DNA of 64,000 nucleotides, from assembly GCF_000003815.2 (NCBI RefSeq), contig NC_049981.1:25479875-25543874 (forward strand), read 5' to 3'. Below, piece after piece: positions 38,301 to 49,300 of this stretch (its first letter is position 1; each line of letters begins with the position of its first letter). The stretch is from Branchiostoma floridae (taxonomy: Eukaryota; Chordata; Leptocardii; Amphioxiformes; Branchiostomatidae). Under the pieces are notes generated by a model, which saw only the letters and a program-made list of their open reading frames with translations, had not been told where the DNA came from and did no database searches. Both the position numbers and the translations under genes were made by a program.

Positions 38301-39246
38301 CGTAAATCGTTGTCAGCCTTCCCGACTCTAGCTTAAAGCATTGCCAGGACCCCCCATGCAGACCCTCAATGAAGTTACAGCATACCATCAGCTGTTTTTG
38401 AAGGACGCCCTCTGGTGGAATGGCCCGGTACAGCACTGCCTCGTGGCTCCCATTTTCTGCCACCTGCCGTCCCTCTCCTGTCAGCTCCCACCACTTCGAC
38501 ACGCGCTGTTCCGCCGTGATGACCTGAAGTGGGAGGTTCAAAAGAAAACCAAAATTCTGTGGATCCAGCAGGTGGAGGTTTGAACCCAGCATGGACACGC
38601 TTTATGACGGGTTGTAGCAGCGAACAGACTGATCGCCATTCAAAGGGATTCTTAAGCCTTCAGTACCATGTATGGGAGGGCCTTAGGTATCATACCTCTA
38701 CATGTAAATTGACCCAACCATAGCCGGGGCGACTAGAAACGAAAAACTTATTAACTTGTAATATAATATACAGGATGTTTTTGTTTCTAGTCGGGGGGGA
38801 GCATATTTGGCTAGAGCCTTTGTGCTTGCTTGCCATATGTAAATTATCTAGAAGTACAAGGCTTATCACATGATCAAGTCAATGACCGAAATAACATACA
38901 GACTGAACTGAAGCATGAAGCTTTTTCGATAAGTTAATAGAATTGAAGTTTCGTCAAATGATAGACACCGTGAAATCCCTGACAAAGTTTGTGATTTCTG
39001 TCTGTGTATGCCTTGGTGTTGGGATGTCCACATCACTATAATTTATCATCGCCCCCCTCCCCACTAGCACTAACATATGCGAAACGCACGAAATATTCGT
39101 ACATCACCCAGAGACTGGAGACTCTTGACAGCGCCAACGATCAGCTGGTGGTCTTTGCCCAGTTGCCGGGCGATATCCTTGGTATCCAGCCCATCATTGT
39201 CCTGTAGTAGCTGGAGAATGGTCGCATCCACGCCTTCTGCTGCCAT
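32399..39246 (-). CDS. FARSA: phenylalanine--tRNA ligase alpha subunit, cytosolic
   Basis: Catalytic subunit of the cytosolic (alpha-beta)2 enzyme that charges tRNA-Phe. Exons in transcript order: 39246-39103, 38523-38386, 38114-38055, 37751-37650, 37229-37111, 36941-36849, 36342-36214, 35581-35466, 35307-35223, 34902-34797, 34484-34316, 33736-33659, 33213-33099 and 32504-32399. All are GT..AG and in phase, giving 519 residues (human about 508). The N-terminal winged-helix region (residues 1-95) contains [19 protein letters not shown]. The class II core has [20 protein letters not shown] and ARDEHDTFF (about 275-298), motif 2 [19 protein letters not shown] (about 376-395) and motif 3 [20 protein letters not shown] (about 478-497). 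The end is [19 protein letters not shown], as in animals. The 60-nt third exon ([20 protein letters not shown]) has no counterpart in human FARSA. Confidence 0.97.
32615..32775 (+). repeat. GGTGAAGTCTGC repeat interrupted by a foldback element
   Basis: The dispersed repeat core reads GGGGTGAAGTCT at 32612-32623 and resumes GTGAAGTCTGCCACCAATGA at 32745. The 121-bp foldback element lies between the two halves. It sits in the 3' flank-proximal intron of FARSA. Confidence 0.6.
32624..32744. mobile_element. 121-bp foldback element with 9-bp target duplication
   Basis: Left end TACCCTGAGTGCCATCC, right end GGATGGTACTCAGGGTA. The interior arms also pair (ACTTTTGCTCGCTAA against AGTAAGCAAAAG). The flanks are GTGAAGTCT at 32615-32623 and GTGAAGTCT at 32745-32753, a perfect 9-bp duplication. 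Same family as 14653-14766. It lies in the last intron of FARSA and has no coding capacity. Confidence 0.88.
33198..33392. repeat. tandem duplication of the FARSA exon 13 acceptor region
   Basis: Copy A (33198-33255) is the genuine exon 13 edge: ACCCACTTCTGCAGACCTGT then intron ending GTCAG. Copy B (33333-33392) repeats the same string, including GTGGTCATA, ATGTCATTAAA and GTCAG, at an offset of 135 bp. On the FARSA strand copy B therefore presents a second acceptor, CTTAACAG/GTCTGCAGAAG, upstream of the real one. A degenerate telomeric array lies between the copies and a perfect one follows copy B. Confidence 0.85.
33258..33331. repeat. degenerate interstitial telomeric repeat (CCCTAA)n
   Basis: About twelve units of CCCTAA with variants (CCTTAC, CATAAC, CCCCTA). 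Situated in the FARSA intron between the two copies of the exon edge. On the transcript strand the sequence is TTAGGG-type. Confidence 0.9.
33413..33484. repeat. perfect interstitial telomeric repeat (CCCTAA)n
   Basis: Twelve uninterrupted units of the animal telomere repeat, TTAGGG on the FARSA strand. It produces the artificial Asn-Pro and Arg-Val open frames. It follows copy B of the duplicated acceptor within 20 bp. Confidence 0.96.
36015..36105. repeat. minisatellite, about 21-bp unit
   Basis: Units like GATTGCTGATTGTACTAG recur four to five times with small changes (CACCGATTGTACTAGAAA, GATTGCTGACTGTACTAGAA). Located in an intron of FARSA. Confidence 0.75.
38117..38182. repeat. 66-nt hairpin abutting the acceptor of FARSA exon 3
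   Basis: GCAAACAACATCATTCCCAT plus GACAACA at 38117-38143 pairs with the complementary arm at 38156-38182 (25 of 27 positions), with a 12-nt loop. On the FARSA strand the hairpin ends exactly at TTTGC and the next two bases are the AG of the splice acceptor for the 60-nt exon. Confidence 0.85.
38724..38799. repeat. 76-bp foldback in FARSA intron 1
   Basis: GACTAGAAACGAAAAAC at 38731-38747 pairs with GTTTTTGTTTCTAGTC at 38777-38792, with G-rich flanks on both arms. The loop is AT-rich. It is probably a miniature inverted-repeat element; no target duplication was read. Confidence 0.6.
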
Positions 39247-39575
39247 GATGAAACACCACGAAAGCTACTCTCGTTCTCAGGGCTCCTCAAACACAGTACT
39301 CTGGGTACGTCGAATAGCGCCCCCTCGCGAGTCGGTGCAAATGTGCACTGTACATAGCACTGTCCTTGGTACTACTAAATCAATGGAAATACAGAGAAAA
39401 TCATTCATCTAAAGTTGGGGTGAAGCAAGGAAGCTGTCAAGAAAATGAAAGAAAACATCAAAGTATATAAACTGAACTCACTAATGGAGATAGAACGTAC
39501 AAATGCTACGAATACCCTACTCATATAACTGATACATAATGCTACATTTGGCCTGGCCTTAACAGTAATGTCAGT
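39247..39575. other. promoter side of FARSA
   Basis: Region upstream of the FARSA start codon (minus strand), ending at the LINE insertion 330 bp away. No TATA box was seen. The transcription start is presumably within the first 100-200 bp (GC-rich segment 39290-39345). Confidence 0.4.
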
Positions 39576-41842
39576 CATCATCATCATCGTTCGGCTGCAG
39601 CGCAGGCGACTGCGAGCCTTCTAAAGTTCCGCCTATCAGCAGCGAGCTGGCGAAGCTGCCTGGGGGTGATCTGGCCATGATAGTCTCCCATTAGTCGCTG
39701 GACGTACTGTAGATAAGTAGTAGGTTGGCGTCCCCGTCTACGTCTGCCATGAGGAGGGACGTAAAGTGCATACAGACTGACATGCTCATCCTCAGGCATA
39801 CGCAGAACGTGTCCGAGAAAGTTCAGCTGTCTCAGGCGCACTAGTTGTATCAGCGGCTTTGTTTTGGTCATATCATAGACTGTGCTGTTAGGTACTCTAT
39901 CGATCCTTTTGATGCTCAACATGATACGATAGCATGAGGTGGCGAAGGAGTTGATCTTGTTCTCCATGTCCTATCCTGTGAGATCACCCACGACTCACAC
40001 CCATAGGTAAGCACAGTTACACATGAAGTCATAAAGAGCTTTACTTTGGTTGCTATTGGAAGGAGATCGCTCCTCCAAAGGTGTTCCAGAAGACGGCCCA
40101 AGCTAGAGCTCTGCGTTTCTTGAGGTCTGCGCTACTGGAAGCCATCATAGAGCCAAGATACTTAAAGTCTTGAACCTGTGAGATGGTTTCTCCATACACT
40201 TGCAGTGGCTGACCCGGGTCTGCATTGTAGCACATGTACTCAGTCTTACGCACACTTACAACAAGATCGAAGTCCGCAGCAGCTTTGGCAGTTTCTGTCA
40301 GTTGTGCCTGCGCTCTTGCTCTCGTGGACTCTAAGAGAGCAATGTCGTCCGCGAGATCTAAGTCGTTTATCTGTTTTGCTAAGTTACGACTAGATACCCT
40401 AGGGTGAGTCACTATCCCTGAGTTGCTGTCTGAAGTAGCCCTCCTCAGGAGGTAATCAATAAGGATGATGAATAGAAATGGCGTCAAGACATCGCCCTGC
40501 AGGACCCCAGTAGACACATTGAAGCTCTGCGACACATGACCGTCAACATAGACAACACTTTTTGAGTTTTTGTACAAGACGCTTATGGCATTGACTACAT
40601 CCTCCGGGATGCCGTAGTGGCGTAACACGGCAAACATCATTTCCCTGTCAATTGAATCAAATGCCTTTTGGAAGTCTATATACGTCACCCATAGCGGAAG
40701 TTGTTGGTTTTTAAAGCCTTCAATAATCCGTCTAAGTATGTGGATTTGTTGTGCGCAGCTGCGACCTTCCCTGAAACCAGCCTGGTTCCTCCTCAGGATG
40801 GGGTCTATGTGGCTGCGTATCCTGTTCAGGAGGATTTTGTTGTAAACCTTTGCAGCAATAGACATAAGTGAGATTCCTCTGTAGTTTGTCATTTGAGTTA
40901 AGTCACCTTTCTTTGGCAATGGGATAATGATGTTGGTAGTCCACTGTTCAGGAGGTACAAGGGTAGAGTATACTTCAACGCAGAAGTTGTGCAAGACTTT
41001 TGTTATTGTGGAACCGCCACCCTGGAGAGCTTCCACTGTGATCCCATCATCCATGCCGGCTGCCTTGTTTCGTTTGAGTTGTTTTATGGCTAGCTGCGTT
41101 TCCTCGAAGGAGGGTGGATCTGTGAGAATGGGGAGGTCTTCTTCAGCAGGTAGAGGCAGGTTCTTTGCAGAGCTGATGGTGTTGTTAAGTAGGGAGCAGA
41201 AGTATTCCCTCCATTCAGAGAGAAGCTCTGTATCACTGGAAGGAGGGGTACCATCCCTTTTCTTCACCTTGGCTCTCACCCTCTGGTGCTTTCCTGAAAG
41301 GTCATGGATGATCTTCCAGGTGGTGGAGTACTCTCTTTTCTCATCAGCTGTCACCAACTCTTCAATCTGACTGTTGAGAGCTCTGGTTTTATCACTTTTG
41401 TATGACTCATTTAGTGCACTGTTAAGTTCCCTCCATGTTGCTTTTGACCTTCTTGTGTGGTTCACAAGGAATCTTCTTTTAGCTTCATCCCTGTCTGCTT
41501 TCAGCTTAATGGTTTCTGCTGACACCCAGTTTGGCATGCCACACGGTTTCTTTTTCCCCACCACTTTTGTTGCTGCTTCCTTGACTGACGATTCAAATAC
41601 TTTATACCTGTTCGTAATGGATTCGCCACTGTCGGGAGGCTGAATGGCGCTGAACCTGTTTGACAGTTCAATCTCGAATTGCTCCCTGGTGGATGGGTTC
41701 TGAAGTGCACCCCAATTGAATTTCATTCGTTTGCAGCGTTTTCCCCTAGATGTTCTCAGGCTTATTGACAGTGCAATGCTTAGAATCCTATGGTCTGAAT
41801 CGAGTTCGACAGTGTTGTACGCACGATCGACAGTTTTGAAGC
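39576..41842 (-). mobile_element. 5'-truncated, frameshifted LINE retrotransposon
   Basis: Non-LTR retrotransposon copy on the minus strand. It begins inside the endonuclease domain: the frame before 41726 reads YNTVELDSDHRIL, the SDH motif. The reverse transcriptase follows, with LPKKGDLTQMTNYRGISLMS, AGFREGRSCAQQIHILRRII, YIDFQKAFDSIDR, STGVLQGDVLTPFLF and the catalytic LADD (residues DLDLADDIALL). The usual residue before ADD is Phe or Tyr, so Leu is unusual. Frameshifts near 40085 and 39967 break the 3' part (SCVTVLTYGCESWVISQD, then RQLNFLGHVLRMPEDEHV). The element ends in a short GAT repeat. It is flanked by AATGTCAGT at 39567-39575 and 41843-41851, a 9-bp target duplication. The copy is dead; the clade is not assigned. 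Confidence 0.9.
40053..41726 (-). pseudogene. reverse transcriptase fragment of the LINE
   Basis: The longest surviving frame of the LINE, 557 codons. It covers the linker after the endonuclease and the reverse transcriptase palm and fingers, through the QVQDFKYLGSMM motif. It stops at a frameshift rather than at the natural end. The upstream codons 41727-41846 remain open, so the ATG at 41726 is not a real start. Confidence 0.9.
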
Positions 41843-41851
41843 AATGTCAGT

Positions 41852-42978
41852 AATGATTAAATATGAGGCATTTTTCTGCGCGTAACAGCGTAACAATCAA
41901 CTACATGCATGAATAGGACTAAATCTTATGGACTAGATGTTATTTTGAAAGTTCATCTGTGTTCAGTAGGCTGACTAGTACTGGCTTTAGGGCGGAATGA
42001 CATCACTGCCGCGTGACGCAATGCCCTGCCTCCGGTGGGACCGGTTCTCTCGCCGTGAGAGTTTACGGGTCAGCAAGCATCGTTTTACCTGCCGGCAGAC
42101 ATGATGATGTGATTTCGCCATTGTTTAGCTAACTGTATGTTATCTACGTTATGATCTACGCATATTGTTCTTTACTGATAGCTAGGCCTTGAAGCATCCA
42201 TAAAAAAACTCGAAGGCTTTGTGGGTGATACCAAGTGTCACGTGTTTCGACTACTGGCTTACCTGTAATTCTAATATTTACTATCTATTCCAGGCGTGGC
42301 CAATTTGAACAACAATGGCTGCTGCCGCGGTTTTTGTGTGCCGCCGTTGGCGACTAGTACCTCGCTGAGCTATACAGGGCCGCCGCGAAAGCAGTACGTG
42401 TGAGCCGGGGGTGAATCAATGAACGAATTGATGAGTGAAGACCTTTCTGTACATTTTTGCCCAAACGAGCTGAGTACAGGTCACAACAAAGACAAAACAG
42501 AACGTTACACATGTTGGTAAAGTCTTCTTAAAAATGTAGGATTCTATAGGATTAGCTATAACAGTCCGTCAAACGCACGAAGAACATATTTTTTCAGGGC
42601 TAACAAAAATGAAGGAATCCACCTTCTATACAATTAAATAAGATACGTCGATAGACATCCAGGTACGTCAAATAGCAACTACTCGGAGTGTCACTGACAA
42701 AATGAGTGGAACGTCTGACCGTTTTCAGAATCATATCCAGGTGCTTGAGTAATTGCTCTTTGGTGTAACTTAGTATGATGTTACTATCATTGACATGCTA
42801 CAACGAGTGTACTTCAGTGTCCACCATGTTTGAGAAAAAATGACATTTTTTGTGCGGCAAAATCATGACGACTTCTGCGCTTGGGCGCAACATCTGACCA
42901 CTTGTTTTTTTGTGTATGCGGTGTTTCGTAGTTGATTTTTCGAAACTTTTCAGATAATTCCTTGCGTAAGCCAATAAG
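41852..42978. other. intergenic region upstream of the sialyltransferase gene
   Basis: No gene seen. It probably holds the sialyltransferase promoter. GC-rich stretches at 42000-42080 and 42310-42420 are the likeliest core regions. Confidence 0.4.
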
Positions 42979-43008
42979 ATGAGATTTATGCAAGGATGGA
43001 TCGTCTGA
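42979..43008 (+). promoter_or_regulatory. upstream ORF overlapping the sialyltransferase start
   Basis: ATG at 42979 opens a nine-codon frame (MRFMQGWIV) ending in TGA at 43006-43008, out of frame and overlapping the main ATG at 42996. If the mRNA start is upstream, this would reduce translation of the main frame. Confidence 0.45.
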
Positions 43009-45262
43009 GCTCGATGAGAAGAATCAAAATACGCCTTTTGGCCGTGTTCGTTCTGGTCACCACGACTGCCTTCCTATGGACGATAGGTGGGAACATACCA
43101 CAAGAAAGGTAACGTCAAACAAAACAGCTCTTATACTGATGCAAACAACGTTAAGGCCATATGTAGTGTATTATAATCTGAAAACTAGCACCCATGGCTA
43201 CAGATTTTACTCAAGGTTCTAAAATGAATTCATTATCTTGCTCTGTCGGTGTAACGGTATGCATAGTAATGCTAGCCTACTTTGCCCTGTATCATACAAA
43301 ATCCCAAGTGCTGCTATGGAAACCGATAAGGCCTGCGAATTTAACATTAAAGATTATCAGTACATATGTATGTATGCCATAATTTCATTGAAAATTACAA
43401 AAAATCATTGTCCTTCAGATTTTCTCCGAAGAACGTCTCCAGAACTACCAATTCCTTACAAACAATCTTAAGTCGTGATGTTGTTCACCTTGCCATGGCT
43501 TCCACAAATCTGCCATTGGATGGGCGTTTCAACACAAGCAGAGGTGAACAGAACATAGGCATACCACCAACACAGATCGCACCCAGGCCAACGGAATTTG
43601 GTATCCTGACGCTAGAGAAAGTAAGGTCAGTGTGTCGGGAGTTTTCCATTAACTTAATATTGTCAAGCTATCGATGAGGTGAAGATCGAAAGCCTCAGTA
43701 TATCTACTATGTACAGATACATATCTTTTTACCTAGTTAGTTGTGTGTTAAGCTTTCGTCTTTCCATTACATTGATTAATCATAATGTTATATCCACATA
43801 TAAATGATAATAGATATAACTTAAGACGTGCCCTAGATTAGGACGAAGCCCTTACTGATCTTACCGTTAAGTAGTTTCCTGTCACGGTAGATAATCTCTT
43901 TAATAGTGTCTCTGTTTGTTTGTTTTTATCCCATATGCTGTACCCTGTACTGTTATGCAATAAAATTCATAAAGGGAACAAAATGCACTCCAACAAAGGC
44001 CCATGGTGACAACTTTCATCGCCTATATGTAACGTTAAACCATTTCGTCTGCCGTTTCGTCACGTTTAACATGTGGGTACATGCTCTTACAATACGTACC
44101 CTGTGTCCACAGAAAAGCGGCCATGAGGCACATTGATTTACGGAAGCACGTTGCTATCTTCTCCAATTACGAAGATGATATTGCGAGATGCGGGGCAAGT
44201 ACAAACCAACATAAAACCTCCACACATCCATCCGAATGCTACGGAACGCCGGCTATCACACGTAACTACAGCACATGCGCACTGGTTGGGAACGGAGGGA
44301 TATTACTGAACAGTAGCTGCGGTGAAGCGGTCGACTCACACGACTTCGTGATCCGGTTAAACCTTCCGCCTGTCCAGTCATTTGAAAGGGACGTTGGAAG
44401 TAGAACTGATCTTGTTTCCATAAACAATAAGGTCTTGATAGACATTGGGTCGCTGCTCATTTCGTCCACTGGCAGGACAGAAGTCTTGAAAATGTTGAAT
44501 CAGGTACAAAACAGTATCTTACTATACGCCAAGGGTTTTGAAAAACATGGAAAAGGTGCATACAATATTACAACCTTGGAAGCCATTCAATCTGTGGATA
44601 ACTTCATCGAAAGCAATGGATTGCAAATAAGGACGGCCTATGGGCTTTCCGATGACGTGCAGGCAGCTTCGAAAAGGTAAAGATGAAAAACACATTGACA
44701 CATTAGAAACGTAATCAGCATTTAAACTTTCTGCGTGTTGTTAAATTGACTTGAAATAACTACTTTAGTTGAAATAACTACTCGAGCCATCAAATAAAAA
44801 AAGTCTTGCATGTAAGTGATGTAACCATAGGTAAGGAAAGAAAGCCTTCCTGTATGTCTCAGGTAATGACATATCATCTTTTACAAATGCCCGTGCTGAG
44901 AATACTTTGGATTCATGTCTTCAGTAGTGTTATCACTAACGTTTTTCAGGTCACGTATACGAGTGTCACTCACTTATTTCGTACATTTTATCATTGATAA
45001 CAGGGTCATCTCCCGTCTACGAGAAACCGTACGGCATCCCACCACCGGCTTTCTCAATTACTTCCTCTCCCTCGCCTTCTGTGACCACGTGACTGTGTAC
45101 GGATTCTGGCCTTTCGCCATGACTCCTGACCACCGGCCCCTCCCCTACCATTACTTTGACAACGAGACATTTCCGATTAATCACAATATCATTGACGAGC
45201 AGGTGTTCTTAAGGGACTTGAACGAGACAGGTTGTTTGACACTTGTGAGAGATTGTTTGTGA
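42996..45262 (+). CDS. alpha-2,8-sialyltransferase (ST8Sia-like)
   Basis: Golgi enzyme transferring sialic acid from CMP-sialic acid to sialylated glycans. Exons 42996-43108, 43419-43625, 44113-44676 and 45004-45262 give 380 residues. Exon 2 must use the donor GTAAG/GTCAGT at 43626; the GTAAGG donor six bases earlier would shift the frame. Type II topology: a short basic tail, then a membrane segment (about 12-30, LLAVFVLVTTTAFLW), a stem region and a catalytic domain. Sialylmotif L starts at Cys162 (CALVGNGGILLNSSCGEAVD, then HDFVIRLNLPPV and DVGSRTDLVSIN). Motif S is at 306-332 (HPTTGFLNYFLSLAFCDHVT, YGFWPF). Motif III is YHYFDN (343) and motif VS is HNIIDE (His355, Glu360). YGFWPF and the spacing fit GT29 ST8Sia enzymes. 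The exact paralogue cannot be named from sequence alone. Confidence 0.93.
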
Positions 45263-45416
45263 GGGTGTTATTCCTCCTTCTCCGTTGAACTAGGAGTTTT
45301 GAAACAAAGCATAACGTTCACGCTTTTTTTATTACCTAACACTGCAATTAGGCTTTGCTACAGTTCACTTTTATAGCATTTTGAATCTGAAGCAGCTTTG
45401 TATTGATACTTTGTGC

Positions 45417-45422
45417 AATAAA
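45417..45422 (+). promoter_or_regulatory. AATAAA poly(A) signal of the sialyltransferase gene
   Basis: AATAAA 155 nt after the stop codon, preceded by TTTGTGC. It is the first canonical signal downstream. Confidence 0.55.
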
Positions 45423-45734
45423 GGCCATACCTAGGTCAGGTTCGCGGATACGCCTACATTATTTTTATTGGTTTAAAAAATACCATTCAGGATACGAATC
45501 AATCCCACATACCTCCCATTTTGCAGATTACTGCTTCACCCCCTTACACATACTGCTTTATACTCCTTTAAATTTGAATCCTACAGACAAAAATACTAGC
45601 TCTAGGGATGTATTGTGTGGCAACGTGTATGGCTGACTTAACATGTAGATTTACACCCAAAGGTCTTTGGTGTGGGGACAACATTTCACCACTTCAAAAC
45701 ACCAGAAATCTCAGAGTTTACAATACCATAAACT

Positions 45735-46344
45735 TTTATTTCATCCCTGTGACATTTGCCTGGTACCTGGTACAAGCACCCAAAGTCAACAACAGAACAT
45801 CTCTGTAGAAGTAATACAGAACCCAGCTACCTCTATAAATACACAATTACTTCATCATAGAACCAGCAGCATATACTTAAATATTTTAACTATGCTAGCA
45901 TCTGGTGCTAACATATCTGATTCTTGAACATTGAATCAGTTTAAATCCAGTTAAGGTTTTACAAAATAGTTCCACTTAGTTCAAGGGCTCATTCAAACTT
46001 TAAACAGACAAAACCACACTGACGTACATTTATCACACTTGTCAGGTAGACACCAACATACAGTAACAGACAGGGACCTACTAGTATCCCAAATCTATAT
46101 CATCTTGTTCCCATTATATTTGAGAAAGCAGCATATAAAACTCTTTCTATAGACGTAATGGACAGTTACATTGTATCTGTCATGTTTAACCTCTTAACCA
46201 AACAAAGAATAGCAGCTTGACAGTTCATCACATGAACCTTCTTACCAATCTTGGCAGACTCCATTTAAACACTTTGAGTTTTCACTGTAAGAGACTAGGA
46301 GGTACAGACTTTAGTTAGTTTATCATTTCAGCAGCAATTGTGCC
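45735..46344 (-). other. presumed 3' UTR of FBXW10
   Basis: No coding frame seen between the FBXW10 stop and the minus-strand AATAAA at 45740-45735. This gives a 3' UTR of about 600 nt. The gene is convergent with the sialyltransferase, whose own signal lies 310 bp away. Confidence 0.45.
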
Positions 46345-49300
46345 TCACTCTCCTATTTCGTAGGCAGTTTTCTTCACAGTTTTTGTCATGTCGTTGTGAT
46401 GGGAGAGTCCCTTTGCTACCGCCAACCATCTTCTTCTTTGTCCCCGTTTCTCCACCTCTTCTTTGTTGCTTGTGTGTGAGGTCTGGGACTTAACGATGTT
46501 ACTTTCAAACTGTTTCTGTGCCTTGATTGTCTTCAGTTTGAATGCAACATTTGTCCTCAGGGGGTCAACTGGATTTCTTGTCACCGTGTGAAAGTTTGAT
46601 GCAAAATTGGGAGAACGCTGTTGGGCCTGAAGTGACTTTGTTACAATCATTGGGACGTGTTCCGCGGCCTTCCCTGACGTTGTGAAGAGATTTGTTCCCC
46701 TCGAGGGGCCTGCTGTGTTTGGCCTGTCAGAAAGTTTTTGAAAAGTTTCTGGGTCCCTAGAAATGCCCAGACTTGTCTGCGGACGGAGCAGACTCGGTTG
46801 TGGGACGGTTGCAACGACGTGTGTGTCATGCATGCCGGTATGGGGCGTGGTGTCCACTGGCACTGACTGGAACTGAGTCGTGATCACTGATGTTGACGGC
46901 ACAGCAGACAGATGAGAATGTCTTGTACTAGACATCCTGCTGGCTGTACGCTGGCCTGCTGTTTCTGCTCGTTTGGAGGTGGCAAGTTTAGCTGGGGATG
47001 ACTGCGGTCTGCCTATTTTAGGGTTAATTTCACACGAGTTAATGACCATGTTCCTGTTGGCCTCCCCATCTTTGATGGAGCTGTGAATAGTCCCCACGCA
47101 CATGAAGACTTCGTCACGTGAGGGATGGTGGCTTTTCTGTACCCTCTGTCGGGACCTCAGCTGCGATTTCATCTCCGAGAGTGACAAGTCGGAAGATTCG
47201 AAAAACACATTCCGATGACTCCCTGCCGGAGCGCTGGCGCCCCTTGCCGTGGAAAGTCGAAACCCTGTAGGCGAGGACAGGGTCGGAGTTTGTGTTGAAC
47301 GCAGACACAAATTCTGGTTACTTGTAACATCAGGACTTCTAGCCTGACGCCTGGTTGGAGGCTGAGGCGAGCCAGCCCGACGGGGATCTTCCTCCATGTC
47401 GATCAACGTTGGTGTCGGTTGCGACGTTGTGCGCATTTTGGCACTGTGGATTCTCTTGGCACTGGACAGGCTCTGCTGGCTGAAGCTCCGGGCGCTGTGG
47501 GGCAGCTGGCGCACAGGACTGTAGGCCGGCTCGCTGCGGTGGTACACTTTCTCGCTGGAAGCCCCCACCTGTCTCATGCGCTGTCCTCTCACAAAGACGT
47601 AGGGGTGCTGCTTGAAGGGAGCGTCGCTGTAGTTGTTCAGGTGCTTCAGGACCTCCACCTTGTCTGAGTCGAGGCTGTAGTCCCACTCAATCTCCTCAAA
47701 CGTGAACACCAGCAGGTTGTTGATGGTGTTGATCAGCAGTCTGTCAACAGACAACAAACAAAACAAGGCAATTAGAGACGGCAAACTTCACTCCCTTACC
47801 CATACTACTTTACAACCTTTCGATAAAAGAAATGCAGTAAAACCTGGCTACATATTTAAAACTGACAGCCCTGTCCAATTTTACATAGGTAAGACCCTCT
47901 ACCAAACCTGGAGCAACCACCTAGAGTCACAAACTATTCTTCTTCAATCCCTTGAGCATTTGTTGACAACAGGTTTGACTGTAGGAGCATTGATGATGGA
48001 TGACAACACTGCACTGAGCTTGCCAGGAAATGTAGAAACACACACACACACACACAAAGATTGGCGAGACAGAACTATTCCTAACGATCATGTGAACTCA
48101 GCAGGATTCTTACCGGTTCTCACAAACAATGATGTCATCTATTGCATCAGAGTGACTGTTCCCTCTCAGCACCCTTAGACAGTCGCCACTCAAAAGGTTG
48201 AAGATCCGCATCTTGCCGTCACTACAGCCGGTGATGACTCTTAAGAACAGGAACTGAAGACACATGATTTGGCTCCCTCTGGTAACATCAAAAACAAGCA
48301 ATTAGAGATGGCAAACTTCACTTCACTGTCAGTAATAGTGCTTTGTGCCTCCTTCTAGTCCCACTGATAGAAATAGCAGCACTAAGTATGCATGATAATA
48401 CTACTTCCTGTATATTAGGAATCACAGAAACACACACACATAAGGAAAGACAATCTTTCATTCCATTGGGGGTGAAACAAATATATACCATACACAATTA
48501 ATAATGATCCTAGAATTCAATAATAAAAACTTACAACCATTTGCATGTATTTTTGCCTCATCTGTGTGTGTGTGTGTGTGTGCATGCATGTGTGTGCATG
48601 CATGCTTGAATGATTATCTACCTGTACATACCAACATTTCCACCTGGAACAACATACAGCCCAGAAACAACCTACCTCGGATGTCTGAACGCAGTAAGAC
48701 AGCGACTGTGTGTTCCCATCATGCTCCAGGCAAACGCGTATCCATCCTTCCCGCCGGTGACGAGGTGCCATTGGTCGAACTTCAGACAGGTTACAGGGCC
48801 CTGGTGACTGGACAGTTTCTGTTCCATATAAAAAAGGAGAAGACATTTACAATCATTACACCCTTTAGGATGCACAAATTTTCTTGGTCCTCAGATATCT
48901 TAAGGAGCAACTATAGCAAGCAGGTATCCAAAAGTAGAGGGCAGGGAGGAAGACTTGAACATGACTGTATTCACTGCATAAAGTTGAGTGAACAAAAACA
49001 TAGACCTGTAACTAGCCTTGCTTTGGTACATGTATCTTTTTCCAGTATAAGCATACCTTTCTTAAATCTGAGATCCCTGAATGAAGCAGATTTGTTTGTT
49101 GACTTATGTAAACAAGAAGAAGAAAGAACACTATGTTACTTGACTATATATGATAGTAGCAATACTGATTGATAATAATCAAACTTAAGTATTGCCTAAC
49201 TGTCTAACTTGCATATTCTTGTTCTTGTTTATACTTTGTACAATAGAGGCTTTCATAGTTATTATCATACAAACCTTTACAAGAGTGGCAGCTGAGATAC

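Noticed and set aside
43621-43625. Donor GTAAGG at 43621 as the exon 2 end of the sialyltransferase
   Set aside because: It gives a stop soon after in exon 3; the GTCAGT donor at 43626 preserves the sialylmotif frame.
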